The notes under the pieces are model-generated. The model searched no databases. It was not told the DNA's origin and saw nothing but the letters and a program-made list of their open reading frames with translations. The translations under genes were made by a program, and so were the position numbers. A DNA stretch of 64,000 bases, from NCBI GenBank assembly GCA_965230535.1, contig OZ246009.1:1674001-1738000 (forward strand). The letters run 5' to 3'. Positions 52,529 to 61,287 of this stretch are shown one piece after another. Origin of the DNA: JAUILH01 sp965230535 (GTDB lineage: Bacteria > Bacteroidota > Bacteroidia > Flavobacteriales_D > JAUILH01). Within the stretch, counting starts at the first letter, position 1. Each line of letters begins with the position of its first letter.

Positions 52529-53599
52529 ATGAAAAAAGCAATCATAAATTCAATAAAAAGAGTGGGTAAGACCTCCTTAACCGGCCTTGTCTTGTTAGCA
52601 TGTCTTAGTACAGCAGCCAATGCACAAACGAAGAAATGGAGTGAAAAAGGAAGAACGGCATTTGCCATGTATGGAGTAGCCTTTTGGAGTGATTTTACCT
52701 ATGTAGGCACTTCACGGGGAATGTATAAGAAACCAACCAGCGAAAATCGTGGATTTGCTTTGGCGGCTCACATATCCAGAAATCCGGTTGAAGAGTTATG
52801 TTCATTTAAAGATGCGCTGTACTTTCTGGAAAAACGAGCAGATAATAGCTTGCACCTGGTGCGTTTCAAAAAACATCCCCAGCATAATTCATTACTGAGA
52901 GACAATGAGTTTACTATAGGTGGATTTGAAGGACGTATGAGAGCTACAAAGCTGATGTCGTACAAAGGAAAGCTTTATATCGCCGCATATGATTTCACTC
53001 AGGCAGACAGAAAAGTTGGTTTTCTGCTGGTTTCTGAGGATGGAGAAAATTTTACAAGAAGAGATATTCCGGATTTAGCAGCAGCTGTAAATGACAATGG
53101 ATCTCCAGTCGCTGGCCCAAGAAAGAACCCAGGTATTATTAGGACTATGATTCCTTTTGATGGTAAAATAATATTGGGCTGTGAGCATGCAACTGTGAAG
53201 CACGAAATCTTTACCGGAAGGAACAGTGAGTTGAAGACAAGAGATCAGGAGAGAGGAGGTACTGATATTATGATGTATCTGGGTAAGGAGCTATACGTGA
53301 TAAAGAAAGATCCTGATAAGCTGCTTAAATTAGAAGAAGATGGTAGGTTAAGCAGGCAAGAGTCCAGTGATAAAGAAAATATTACCTGGATTGAAGAAGA
53401 AGGGAACAGAAGAGAGATTGTACATTTTTCGTATACGACTAAAGGTTCGTATGTTATAGCTAAAGAGGGGAATAGATATCATCTGTACGGTCGTTATGTG
53501 AACATAGGTAAGCACATAAAAACACCTAAACCCAGTAGCCCAATAACAACTAAGAAACCGAAAAAGAACAAAACTGTTCCAAGAACTTTCAAGAAGTAA
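52529..53599 (+). CDS. Hypothetical secreted protein, possible beta-propeller
   Basis: 356 residues from ATG 52529; another ATG at 52508 in frame is possible. The signal peptide is long (MKKAIINSIKRVGKTSLTGL, then VLLACLSTAANAQ). The body shows repeated blocks of an aromatic strand followed by a turn and a K/L-rich strand (FWSDFTYVGTSRGMYKK, CSFKDALYFLEKRADNSLHL, MSYKGKLYIAAYDFTQADRK, IPFDGKIILGCEHA, MYLGKELYVIKKDPDKLLKL). This resembles propeller blades. The tail is Lys/Pro-rich. No family is recognised. It ends at a good terminator. Confidence 0.6.
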   Translation: MKKAIINSIKRVGKTSLTGLVLLACLSTAANAQTKKWSEKGRTAFAMYGVAFWSDFTYVGTSRGMYKKPTSENRGFALAAHISRNPVEELCSFKDALYFLEKRADNSLHLVRFKKHPQHNSLLRDNEFTIGGFEGRMRATKLMSYKGKLYIAAYDFTQADRKVGFLLVSEDGENFTRRDIPDLAAAVNDNGSPVAGPRKNPGIIRTMIPFDGKIILGCEHATVKHEIFTGRNSELKTRDQERGGTDIMMYLGKELYVIKKDPDKLLKLEEDGRLSRQESSDKENITWIEEEGNRREIVHFSYTTKGSYVIAKEGNRYHLYGRYVNIGKHIKTPKPSSPITTKKPKKNKTVPRTFKK

Positions 53600-53620
53600 T
53601 CGTTTCAAAATCTAGTTTAG

Positions 53621-53656
53621 AGCATGTGTCCGCGAAAGTGGATACATGCTTTTTTG
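53621..53656 (+). terminator. Terminator after the propeller-like gene
   Basis: AGCATGTGTCC (53621-53631) pairs with GGATACATGCT (53640-53650), one mismatch, followed by six T. It lies between convergent genes, 3 bp before the rlmD stop. Confidence 0.8.
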
Positions 53657-53658
53657 TA

Positions 53659-55083
53659 TCATGACTTTTCCAGTAGAACCACAGATTCAACATGTGCGGT
53701 ATGAGGGAATTGGTCTACCAAAGAGAATTTCTTTAAACCGTATCCCCATTCCTTTAAATCAGTAAGGTCTCTGGCTTGTGTGGCTGGATTACAGGATACG
53801 TATACAATCCTTTTGGCGCCCAGTCTCATCACCTTTCTCAATGTCTTTGGAGCAATGCCGCCTCTTGGTGGATCGAGTACAATCGTGGAGATTTTTCCTG
53901 TGTACTCAGGATATTCCAGAAGGAATTTTCCTACATCTGAAGCGAAGAATTTAACATCCGAAATGCCATTAAGTTTGGCGTTTCTCTCAGCATTTTCAAT
54001 GGCTTCAGGAACAATGTCTACACCAATTATCTTAGTGTCATTGGTTTTGGAGGCCAATATCTGACCAATAGTTCCGGTTCCACAAAACAAATCCATTACC
54101 ACATGCCCATCTACAGGATTGTCTTCAAGTGTATAGTCAATCACTTTACTGTACAGTTTTTCCGCACACTTGGGGTTGGTCTGGAAAAAGCTCTCCATAC
54201 TGATTTCGAATTTCAGTCCCAGCAATTCTTCAATGATCAAATCTTCACCATGCAGCAATTTTGTTCTGCCGTTTTCAATTTTGGCTCTGTCTGCTACATT
54301 GTCGTTGACCGTGTGTTGAATTCCGGCAATTCTATCTCCATGAATTTCCAACAACATATTTGCAAAAGCCGTTTCATCAAATTGGTCAATGTTTTCTGAT
54401 GAGGTCACCAAATGCACGAGTAATTTATCCTGAGCAAAGGATTTTCTAAGTACAATGTGTCTGAAAAAACCAGTCTTTTTAGGCGGATGCCAGGCAGGTA
54501 ATCCCGTGTCTTCACACCACTTTCTTACTAGATGAAGCTGATTTTCAAATGACTCATCGAACAAACCACTACTCTTATCCAAATTTTCAACTTTCCACCA
54601 GGTACCTCTTCTCTTAAAACCAAGTGCAAAACCATCATACTCCGTATCTGTCTCAATATTGTGGCCTATGCTCGAGAATGAGTATTCCATTTTGTTGCGA
54701 TAGTGCCAGTGAGATGGAGACTCTATGAACTCATCAAACAAATCTTCAGGAGCTTCTATCTGGCCTATTTTTCTGAAAAGCCCCAGAACAGCTTCATGCT
54801 TGTATTGAACTTGCATGCCTACGGGCAGAGTCACATACGGCCCACCGGAAATTCGTTGGTAGGGAACTGCAATTTCGTGCGGACTGTTTTCAAGGACTTC
54901 AATTAATCTGCACTCGCAATACCGTTTTCTTTTCTTAAGAATTTGCGCTTTCACCGTCTGCCCGGGAAAAGTATGATCCACAAAAAACACCTTAGATCCT
55001 TCTTCTGTCTCTACACGTGCAATACCCTTTCCGCCAAAAGCGTAGTCAGTAATTGTTAAGTCTAAAATTGCTCCCTTTTTCAT
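53659..55083 (-). CDS. rlmD: 23S rRNA (uracil-C5)-methyltransferase, RlmD/RumA type
   Basis: 474 residues from ATG 55083 (MKKGAILDLTITDYAFGGKG). An in-frame TTG three codons upstream is ignored. The TRAM domain (about 1-60) is followed by a central domain and a Rossmann methyltransferase domain: VMDLFCGTGTIGQILA (SAM site), SMESFFQTNP, VLDPPRGG and the catalytic Cys in IVYVSCNPATQARDL, near residue 430. The iron-sulfur Cys cluster of enterobacterial RlmD is not evident, as in many Bacteroidota members. It could modify U1939, U747 or tRNA U54. It is cytosolic and a housekeeping enzyme. Confidence 0.85.
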   Translation of the reverse strand: MKKGAILDLTITDYAFGGKGIARVETEEGSKVFFVDHTFPGQTVKAQILKKRKRYCECRLIEVLENSPHEIAVPYQRISGGPYVTLPVGMQVQYKHEAVLGLFRKIGQIEAPEDLFDEFIESPSHWHYRNKMEYSFSSIGHNIETDTEYDGFALGFKRRGTWWKVENLDKSSGLFDESFENQLHLVRKWCEDTGLPAWHPPKKTGFFRHIVLRKSFAQDKLLVHLVTSSENIDQFDETAFANMLLEIHGDRIAGIQHTVNDNVADRAKIENGRTKLLHGEDLIIEELLGLKFEISMESFFQTNPKCAEKLYSKVIDYTLEDNPVDGHVVMDLFCGTGTIGQILASKTNDTKIIGVDIVPEAIENAERNAKLNGISDVKFFASDVGKFLLEYPEYTGKISTIVLDPPRGGIAPKTLRKVMRLGAKRIVYVSCNPATQARDLTDLKEWGYGLKKFSLVDQFPHTAHVESVVLLEKS

Positions 55084-55161
55084 GCGCTGCAAAAGTAATT
55101 AAAAGAAAATAGCGAGTGAAAAGTAACTTTTATAGCATTTACGTTACTTAGCTATTAGAAG

Positions 55162-55698
55162 ATGTCAAAACAGAAAGAATTTATTGAGTTGTACAAGCGT
55201 CATCACGACCAGTTTTGCAGGTTTTGTTCTGCAAGATCTTATGGTATTATGCCCGCGGAAGACTTGATAAGTGAGAGTTATTTGAGAGCGTATAGTGGTT
55301 TTGATCGTTTGCGGAGTAAACAGGCATTTAAATCTTACTTGTACACAATTGCGAGTAATGTGATTAAAAATGCCCTGAGAGACAGAAAAGAAATGCTGGA
55401 TATAGACCAGGCATCTGTTCAGACTGCAGAAGGCATTAATCCCTATCAGTTTGACGTAGAGAGTTTGTACAAAGCAATTTCTCAACTTCCTGAAAAAACA
55501 GCTGAATCCCTGTTGCTATTTGAGATAAGTGGTTTTTCAATTAAGGAGATAGCCGAGCAACAAAATTCTGGTGAATCTGCTGTAAAAGCGAGACTGAGGA
55601 GGGGGAGAGAGAAACTTGGTGAGCTACTTGGTGCTCCGGTTGAAGCTCTTAAAAAAAGTAAGGGAATTTCGGTAAGTAAAATGATGACTTTACTGTGA
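55162..55698 (+). CDS. ECF-type RNA polymerase sigma factor
   Basis: 178 residues. Region 2 is short (FIELYKRHHDQFCRFCSARS, EDLISESYLRAYSGFDRLRS, FKSYLYTIASNVIKNALRDR). Region 4 is clear (AISQLPEKTAESLLLFEISG, FSIKEIAEQQNSGESAVKAR, LRRGREKLGELL). Cys residues in CRFCSARSYGI are unusual in region 2 and might sense redox or metal. It is followed after 4 bp by a membrane protein gene that is the likely anti-sigma factor. The two form a second sigma module in this window, distinct in sequence from that at 48449. Confidence 0.85.
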   Translation: MSKQKEFIELYKRHHDQFCRFCSARSYGIMPAEDLISESYLRAYSGFDRLRSKQAFKSYLYTIASNVIKNALRDRKEMLDIDQASVQTAEGINPYQFDVESLYKAISQLPEKTAESLLLFEISGFSIKEIAEQQNSGESAVKARLRRGREKLGELLGAPVEALKKSKGISVSKMMTLL

Positions 55699-55702
55699 TA
55701 TC

Positions 55703-56563
55703 ATGAAGACAAATACTAAACATATTGACGATTGGTTGGACTTGGCGCGCAAGGTTGAACCATGTATGTCGGTAACTCAGCTGGAAAATCTGGCTGAAAA
55801 ATCCTTCTCAACCAAAGGTGTCGAACCTGGAACGAGGGAAATAATCCTAAATAAAATAGCAATGATGACAAGCATTTTTTTAATTGGGGCCTTAATTAGC
55901 GCCAATCAATTTCAAACACAAATTTCAGCGGTACAGGATAGTCCTGAAAATTATCAGGAGGCGAAAATCAATAATGATACAGAGTTATATTTGAAGCCGG
56001 TTCTTTTAAAAGAAACGAGCCAAAACACCTCTCAACCTAAGTTAAAAGAAGAACAAACAGTACCATCGAAGGAGGAACCCAAAAACCAACAAATCATTCT
56101 TATTGAAAACGACAGTCTGGTAAAAATAGAACGTACGGTTGAACCATCATCAACTGCTAAATCGACTGACAAACATGTTGCCAGTGAGTTTTCCAATGCA
56201 TTACCGGGCAGAACTGTTCAAAAAGACAGTGTTGTGTATTTAATTAAAGCAAAAACCACGGAACAAGAGTTGAATGAAATAGTGGAGGCGATTAATAAAA
56301 AGGGAATCGACTTTGAAGTGCTTAAAGTGAAAAGGAGAAAATCCACCATTCGAAAGATCAAACTAAGAATGGATGTACAAAGGGGCGAATTGTCCAATAC
56401 CTGTAGTAAGAACATTCTGGATTACCATAATAATAGAGATATTATGGGGATAGAAGTGGGCTATGTTGAAACCGCAGATGGTAAGATCGATGAACTCATT
56501 TTGAGAATCAAGAAAATGGAGCAGCTCGTTGGGGTTATGGGGAAACCAAAAACCGAAGAGTAA
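55703..56563 (+). CDS. Putative membrane anti-sigma-type protein
   Basis: 286 residues. The cytosolic N-terminus (HIDDWLDLARKVEPCMSVTQ, LENLAEKSF) precedes one membrane helix (IAMMTSIFLIGALISANQF, about 50-69). A Pro/Glu/Ser-rich linker (about 95-165) leads to a C-terminal alpha/beta domain (VVYLIKAKTTEQELNEIVEA, FEVLKVKRRKSTIRKIKLRM). This layout matches anti-sigma/TonB-like signal proteins, but no family is certain. The 4-bp spacing to the sigma gene supports an anti-sigma role. It abuts the convergent DinB gene. Confidence 0.6.
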   Translation: MKTNTKHIDDWLDLARKVEPCMSVTQLENLAEKSFSTKGVEPGTREIILNKIAMMTSIFLIGALISANQFQTQISAVQDSPENYQEAKINNDTELYLKPVLLKETSQNTSQPKLKEEQTVPSKEEPKNQQIILIENDSLVKIERTVEPSSTAKSTDKHVASEFSNALPGRTVQKDSVVYLIKAKTTEQELNEIVEAINKKGIDFEVLKVKRRKSTIRKIKLRMDVQRGELSNTCSKNILDYHNNRDIMGIEVGYVETADGKIDELILRIKKMEQLVGVMGKPKTEE

Positions 56564-56564
56564 A

Positions 56565-57056
56565 CTACAGATACTTGTCCTTTAGGACTTGCATATGATG
56601 AATTTCATGTCCGGCAGCAATCCATCCAATGGCTTCAACCTGGATGGGCTTGCCGTTGGCTTTGCCAATAGCCGCCAATTCTTCCGGAGAAAACCCTTCG
56701 AACAGAGAAATGAAGGCAGCTTTTGAAGCTTTGTACTCTTCTACAATCTGATCCAAACTTTTGGAATTATGAACCTCCTTAAAAGCATATGCATCATGAT
56801 CAAAACCAGGCAATGAAGGATTGTCTTCTCTGGCAATGGTAAAAGCTCTGTAATGCCATACCCTTTCACAATCAATGTTGTGCATAATCACCTGCTTAAT
56901 GGTCCATTTGCCGTCAGCATAGGCATGGTTTCCTTTCTCTTCATCCATATCAGACAAAATCTTTATGGTATGTTCATAGTTGTCTCGTAAGCTATCCAGA
57001 TAATGATTCTGCTTTACCAGATCAATGTAATACTTGAAATAATCGTCTGCTATCAT
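56565..57056 (-). CDS. DinB-family metal-binding four-helix protein
   Basis: 163 residues. The DinB/YfiT-like bundle shows the three metal His positions: QVIMHNIDCERVWHYR (first His), and H and H in AAGHEIHHMQVLKDKYL near the C-terminus. The N-terminus (YDLVKQN...DSLRDNYEHTIKILSDMDEE) is the usual helix 1. Family members are thiol-dependent enzymes or of unknown role. The start overlaps the end of the PH-domain gene by 4 bp (ATGA type), so the two are coupled. Confidence 0.85.
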   Translation of the reverse strand: MIADDYFKYYIDLVKQNHYLDSLRDNYEHTIKILSDMDEEKGNHAYADGKWTIKQVIMHNIDCERVWHYRAFTIAREDNPSLPGFDHDAYAFKEVHNSKSLDQIVEEYKASKAAFISLFEGFSPEELAAIGKANGKPIQVEAIGWIAAGHEIHHMQVLKDKYL

Positions 57057-57589
57057 GACTTGGAAGTATTGTTTTTAATATCGTGTAATAAAGTTCTGAT
57101 GGCTTTCAGTTCGTCCAGAACGGCAGAATCATTCAAATCCTGATTTCCGGATTCTGCAGTGCCCATTTTGACAGAACGTTGTGCCAGAACTCTGTCCTTA
57201 AATCCACTGGAATCAATAATTCCAATCAATTTCATATCACTTCCCTGAGGATTGCTTTGTCCGGCCGTTTCAATTTTAAGTACACGCAATTCCAACCATC
57301 TCAGCAAAGGATTCTCTATAAAAGTGAGATTCTGAATGTTTTCAAGAGGAATGGTCTTTTCCACTCTGAACAGAACGCCTTTCTTAAACCTCAGATGTTT
57401 ATCTGTTAAGTCGCATTCCAGACTTTTATAATACTTTCTTGAATACCATTGTCCCACTCCAAGAAACCAGAAAACAAGTAAAGGAATACCGATAACGGAT
57501 ACCAATAAAAAGAAGGCAATTTGAAGCAAAATGTAGGTTTTGATCTTCTTGGTAAATTCAGCTGTTTCTATCAGAGTTTCTTCTGCCAT
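57053..57589 (-). CDS. bPH2/PH-domain membrane protein
   Basis: 178 residues from ATG 57589 (MAEETLIETAEFTKKIKTYI); three more codons upstream are possible. Two membrane helices (YILLQIAFFLLVSVIGIPLL, VFWFLGVGQWY) are followed by a PH-like domain with the bPH2 signature (SLECDLTDKHLRFKKGVLFR, VEKTIPLENIQNLTF, RVLKIETAG). A short C-terminal helix ends the protein. Related YdbS/YdbT proteins sit in the inner membrane and affect antibiotic resistance. Function here is unknown. It is co-transcribed with the DinB gene. Confidence 0.8.
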   Translation of the reverse strand: MAEETLIETAEFTKKIKTYILLQIAFFLLVSVIGIPLLVFWFLGVGQWYSRKYYKSLECDLTDKHLRFKKGVLFRVEKTIPLENIQNLTFIENPLLRWLELRVLKIETAGQSNPQGSDMKLIGIIDSSGFKDRVLAQRSVKMGTAESGNQDLNDSAVLDELKAIRTLLHDIKNNTSKS

Positions 57590-57785
57590 GATCTGCAATT
57601 AGTTAGATTTTGGGCGTAAAAATGCTACTCGAAAGATAGTGTAAATTAACGGATACTGCTTATATTTGTTAATCAGGATGATTTCTCTCCAGGTTGCTTC
57701 AGTCCATTGTTGAGGTCTTAATGAGGAAAGGATGGCTACTCTCCGTGATGAGTGCGAGTTTATTAACCATTTTAATCTTGAAATC

Positions 57786-59033
57786 ATGGAAACTATGACG
57801 ACAAAATCATTGAGCTCTGCGGAAGCGATGGAGCTGGAAAACAAGTATGGCGCTCACAATTATCACCCACTTCCGGTTGTGTTAAACAAAGGAGAAGGTG
57901 TGTATGTGTGGGACTGTGAAGGAAAAAAGTACTTTGATTTTTTATCAGCGTATTCTGCTGTCAATCAGGGGCACTGTCATCCTAAAATTGTTGCTGCACT
58001 GAATGAACAGGCTTCAACTCTTGCTTTAACTTCACGTGCATTTTATAATGATGCTTTGGGACCGTATGAAAAGTACATCACAGAATTTTTCGGTTTCGAT
58101 AAGATTTTGCCAATGAATACCGGGGCAGAAGCTGTTGAAACTGCTATCAAACTTTGTAGAAAGTGGGGATACGAGAAGAAAGGTGTACCAAGCAATCAGG
58201 CTAAAATTATTGTTTGTTCAGACAACTTCCACGGTAGAACTACTACAATCGTTTCTTTTTCAAACGATCCGGACGCTAATGAGAATTTCGGTCCGTTTAC
58301 ACCTGGATTTGAAAGCATTCCTCACAACGATCTAAGTGCGTTGGAAGCGGCTTTACAGGATGAAAACGTGGTTGGATTTTTAGTGGAACCAATTCAGGGA
58401 GAAGCTGGTGTATTTGTGCCGGATGAAGGTTACCTGAGCAAAGCAGCTGAGTTGTGCAGATCTAAAAATGTTTTATTCATCGCTGATGAAGTACAGACTG
58501 GTGTTGCAAGAACCGGACGTATTTTGGCTTGTGATCATGAAGATTTGAAACCAGACATTTTGATTCTTGGAAAGGCATTGTCCGGAGGTATGTACCCTGT
58601 ATCTGCTGTATTGGCAGATGATGAGGTGATGATGGTCATCAAACCAGGTCAGCATGGATCTACTTTCGGTGGAAACCCAATTGCTGCAAAAGTGGCAGTT
58701 GCTGCACTTGAAGTGGTAAAAGAAGAGAAACTGGCTGAAAATGCACAAAGACTAGGTGAAATTTTCAGAGCAGAGATGAACAGAATTATAGCCAATACGG
58801 ATTTGGTTAACTCTGTAAGAGGGAAAGGTTTGTTAAATGCCATTTTGGTGAATGATTCTCCGGATAGCAAAACTGCCTGGAACTTATGTGTGGAACTGAA
58901 AGAGAATGGCCTTCTGGCTAAGCCAACTCATGGAAACATCATTCGTTTTGCACCGCCACTTGTCATGACAGAAGAGCAGTTAATGGCTTGTGTCGCAATT
59001 ATTGAGAAAACAATTATGGAGCACAAGAAATAA
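57786..59033 (+). CDS. rocD: Ornithine-oxo-acid aminotransferase
   Basis: 415 residues from ATG 57786 (METMTTKSLSSAEAMELENK), the usual length. An open frame upstream to 57732 does not match the family. It converts ornithine and 2-oxoglutarate to glutamate semialdehyde and glutamate. Class III PLP motifs: YGAHNYHPLPVVLNKGEGVY, LPMNTGAEAVETAIKLCRKW, NFHGRTTTIVSFSND, VEPIQGEAGV, IADEVQTGVARTG and the PLP Lys in ILGKALSGGMYPVSAVL. The YGAHNYHPLPVV opening is diagnostic of OAT rather than acetylornithine aminotransferase. It is monocistronic, ended by the terminator at 59056. Confidence 0.92.
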   Translation: METMTTKSLSSAEAMELENKYGAHNYHPLPVVLNKGEGVYVWDCEGKKYFDFLSAYSAVNQGHCHPKIVAALNEQASTLALTSRAFYNDALGPYEKYITEFFGFDKILPMNTGAEAVETAIKLCRKWGYEKKGVPSNQAKIIVCSDNFHGRTTTIVSFSNDPDANENFGPFTPGFESIPHNDLSALEAALQDENVVGFLVEPIQGEAGVFVPDEGYLSKAAELCRSKNVLFIADEVQTGVARTGRILACDHEDLKPDILILGKALSGGMYPVSAVLADDEVMMVIKPGQHGSTFGGNPIAAKVAVAALEVVKEEKLAENAQRLGEIFRAEMNRIIANTDLVNSVRGKGLLNAILVNDSPDSKTAWNLCVELKENGLLAKPTHGNIIRFAPPLVMTEEQLMACVAIIEKTIMEHKK

Positions 59034-59055
59034 AACTCGATACTATTGAATAGAG

Positions 59056-59086
59056 ATGTCCGCAATTATTTGCGGACATTTTTTTT
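59056..59086. terminator. Bidirectional terminator between rocD and the DUF3810 gene
   Basis: A perfect 10-bp stem, ATGTCCGCAA (59056-59065) and TTGCGGACAT (59070-59079), with a 4-nt loop and a T run at 59080-59086. The stop codon of the DUF3810 gene lies inside the hairpin at 59066, so the terminator partly overlaps coding sequence. Confidence 0.8.
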
Positions 59087-60181
59087 AGGCAAATATTCGA
59101 TTGGTTTGTCAAGCTTGAAGGGATATTTTTGTCCCCAGGCATGTACCAATAAGATCATACGACTATATTCTTCCTGACCACCTAAAACACCACTGGATCT
59201 TAAGTCTTTTAGTACAGCCGGTGGATAGGTTAATCTAATGCCTTCCAACTCATGACTGAGGTAAATCATATGTGCCAGACAACCAGAGTATCTAATGGCT
59301 GGATCGTCAGACTGCATGCAGGCCATGTATGCAAAAAAGTTGGCATCCGCTTCATCAAAGAATCCAAAACCATGGGCAATTTCATGTGCATAAAAGAAAG
59401 GCCTGTAAACGGGGGCGATTTTATCACTCATTAAAGCCTCCCCATAAAAACTGACATAAATTCCTGTGTAACCAAATTTTCTCAACCAGTAATCATTATT
59501 AATGGTTCTACACCGTATTCTTCCCGGAGTGGGATAACCCATCATTCTCATGGCATGTTCGAGATTCTCTCGCATCTCATCTTCCAGGTTATCCGGGAGT
59601 AAGTCGGCAGTAAAACGTTCAGTGTCTGAGAGGTTTTTGATTTGAGCCCTCGTGGTAATACATTTTTTACGAGCTTTATTCGCCTCAACAATGGTTTCCT
59701 GAGTATCTAAGGAGTGTAAGTCAAGATTGGTGCGATCCTCAATGGGAACTCTGTAAAAATTGAATCCCCATCCTACAAAAAAGATCACGGATATTTTTCC
59801 TGCAAAGGAACCTGCAGACAAAAGAGAATACTTCAATCGGTTGTAAAGAGAAACTTCTCTGTTGATCAAATTGAATTTGAGATACTTGAATATTTTGTAC
59901 AAAAACCACGAGAAAAAGATCAGGTTGATCCAGATGGCTGGCGAAAATGGCAGCAATCCAAGTGTATAATCGTAAATGTATCTGACAACAATGAAAAGTC
60001 CTCGAGAGTAATATTTTTCGGTAAACTCAGGGAAGTAGGATAGTACAGAGAATAAGGCAAAGCAAAACATGCCCGCTCCCAACCACTTAATCCGCCTGTC
60101 TACCTTCAATAGGAATTGAGCTCTGCGCTTCAATCTCTCACGCATGTGCTCCCCTAAAATATTGAATGACTTTTCAGGCAT
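59066..60181 (-). CDS. DUF3810 membrane zinc-peptidase-like protein
   Basis: 371 residues from ATG 60181; ATG 60145 (MRERLKRRAQFLLK) is an alternative. Three membrane segments (about 35-55, 62-100 and 125-150) precede a soluble domain with the zinc motif HEIAHGFGFFDEADANFFAY (first His at about 266), followed by a conserved Cys-containing ACMQSDDPAIRYSGCLA. This matches the DUF3810 family of Bacteroidota and Firmicutes, presumed membrane-bound metallopeptidases with the active site outside. No substrate is known. It is divergent from the his leader. Confidence 0.85.
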   Translation of the reverse strand: MPEKSFNILGEHMRERLKRRAQFLLKVDRRIKWLGAGMFCFALFSVLSYFPEFTEKYYSRGLFIVVRYIYDYTLGLLPFSPAIWINLIFFSWFLYKIFKYLKFNLINREVSLYNRLKYSLLSAGSFAGKISVIFFVGWGFNFYRVPIEDRTNLDLHSLDTQETIVEANKARKKCITTRAQIKNLSDTERFTADLLPDNLEDEMRENLEHAMRMMGYPTPGRIRCRTINNDYWLRKFGYTGIYVSFYGEALMSDKIAPVYRPFFYAHEIAHGFGFFDEADANFFAYMACMQSDDPAIRYSGCLAHMIYLSHELEGIRLTYPPAVLKDLRSSGVLGGQEEYSRMILLVHAWGQKYPFKLDKPIEYLPKKNVRK

Positions 60182-60266
60182 GCGCCAAAAGTACGCTATA
60201 GTGGGAAATCCGAAACAGATTTTATCGAAAAAGTGATTTAAATTTTAGCTCACAAAAAAAATGTCA

Positions 60267-60274
60267 TATGTTTG
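60267..60274 (+). promoter_or_regulatory. -7 element of the his operon promoter
   Basis: TATGTTTG fits the Bacteroidota TAnnTTTG element. No clear TTG is seen 19-21 bp upstream. The predicted start of transcription is near 60279-60281, one to three bases before the leader peptide ATG. Confidence 0.5.
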
Positions 60275-60281
60275 TCGCCAA

Positions 60282-60335
60282 ATGAGAACACAATTACATC
60301 ATATCCATCATGCTTCTGGCCTTAAGGCGAGCTGA
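60282..60335 (+). CDS. his operon leader peptide
   Basis: A 17-residue open frame, MRTQLHHIHHASGLKAS, from ATG 60282 to TGA 60335, with four His codons within five positions. It lies 92 bp before hisG and is followed by a terminator hairpin at 60365. This is the layout of a translation-controlled attenuator. When His-tRNA is scarce the ribosome stalls at the CAT cluster and the terminator should not form. The mRNA would be almost leaderless if the -7 element at 60267 is correct. Confidence 0.85.
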   Translation: MRTQLHHIHHASGLKAS

Positions 60336-60364
60336 TGTTGTATGGTGTAAACTAAAATATAATG

Positions 60365-60394
60365 AAAAGCCCGTCTGAGAAGATGGGCTTTTTT
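60365..60394 (+). terminator. Attenuator terminator of the his operon
   Basis: A 12-bp stem, AAAAGCCCGTCT (60365-60376) and AGATGGGCTTTT (60381-60392) with one G-T pair and loop GAGA, is followed by further T. The loop and 3' arm (60373-60386) can also pair with CCATTCTCTCAGAC (60400-60413), giving an alternative fold. I could not find a convincing antiterminator partner between the leader peptide and 60364. Confidence 0.8.
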
Positions 60395-60426
60395 GTTTTC
60401 CATTCTCTCAGACCCATAAAATCAAA

Positions 60427-61287
60427 ATGATGACAAAGATTAAAATCGCGATTCAAAAGTCGGGAAGGTTAAAGGATGGATCTCTAAAGCTTCTCAAAGA
60501 CTGTGGTATTTCTATTGACAATGGTAAGGATCAATTGAAGGCCAGTGCTGCTAATTTCCCTTTGGAAGTATTGTTTCTCCGTAATTCAGATATCCCAAAA
60601 TATGTGGAGGATGGTGTAGCAGACATAGCCATCGTGGGAGAGAATGTGCTGGTGGAAAAACAAACCTCTTATCGTTTACTCAACAAACTGGGATTCTCTA
60701 AATGTCGTATTTCCCTCGCCATCCCAAGAGAGAAGACCTATTCAGGGTTGGCTTATTTCGAAGGCAAAAAGATAGCCACCTCTTACCCAAATACACTTGA
60801 AAATTACCTGAAGCAAAATGGAGTTAATGCAGAAATCCACATGATCTCCGGGTCAGTGGAAATCGCTCCCAACATTGGTTTGGCCGACGGAATTTGTGAT
60901 ATAGTAAGTACGGGGAGTACTTTGCTAAAGAATGGTTTGAAGGAAGTGGAGCTCATGGCAAAGTCGGAGGCTTGTTTAATCGCCAGTCCTGATTTAAATC
61001 AGGAACAAGAATCCATATTGGAGCAACTACTGTTTAGACTGTCTGCAGTGAAATCTGCAAAAGACAATAAGTACGTTTTACTGAATGCACCAAATGACAA
61101 AATTGAAGAAATCAGCGCGATTTTGCCCGGAATGAAAAGCCCAAGTATCCTTCCGTTGGCAGAAGAAGGATGGAGTTCCATGCACTCGGTAATTAATGAA
61201 AACGATTTTTGGGAGAGGATAGATCTTCTGAGAAAGGCCGGAGCCGAAGGCATTTTAATTGTTCCAATTGAAAAAATGATTGCGTGA
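60427..61287 (+). CDS. hisG: ATP phosphoribosyltransferase, long form
   Basis: 286 residues; ATG 60427, or the next codon ATG 60430. It joins ATP and PRPP in the first step of histidine synthesis. It is the long form, with the catalytic domain (KIAIQKSGRLKDGSLKLLKD, VADIAIVGENVLVE) and the PRPP-binding DGICDIVSTGSTLLKNGLKE. The C-terminal regulatory domain (about 210-286, KYVLLNAPNDKIEEISAILP, SPSILPLAEEGWSSMHSVI) gives histidine feedback without HisZ. Its stop overlaps the hisD ATG by one base (TGATG). Transcription is controlled by the leader attenuator. Confidence 0.95.
   Translation: MMTKIKIAIQKSGRLKDGSLKLLKDCGISIDNGKDQLKASAANFPLEVLFLRNSDIPKYVEDGVADIAIVGENVLVEKQTSYRLLNKLGFSKCRISLAIPREKTYSGLAYFEGKKIATSYPNTLENYLKQNGVNAEIHMISGSVEIAPNIGLADGICDIVSTGSTLLKNGLKEVELMAKSEACLIASPDLNQEQESILEQLLFRLSAVKSAKDNKYVLLNAPNDKIEEISAILPGMKSPSILPLAEEGWSSMHSVINENDFWERIDLLRKAGAEGILIVPIEKMIA

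Noticed and set aside
57599..57844. Minus-strand open frame of 81 residues upstream of rocD
   Set aside because: It overlaps the start of rocD and the spacer, has no features, and codon pattern favours rocD.
59070..59090. Terminator overlapping a coding end as a sign of a truncated DUF3810 gene
   Set aside because: The protein has full family length and motif. Short overlaps of hairpins with stop codons are common between convergent genes.
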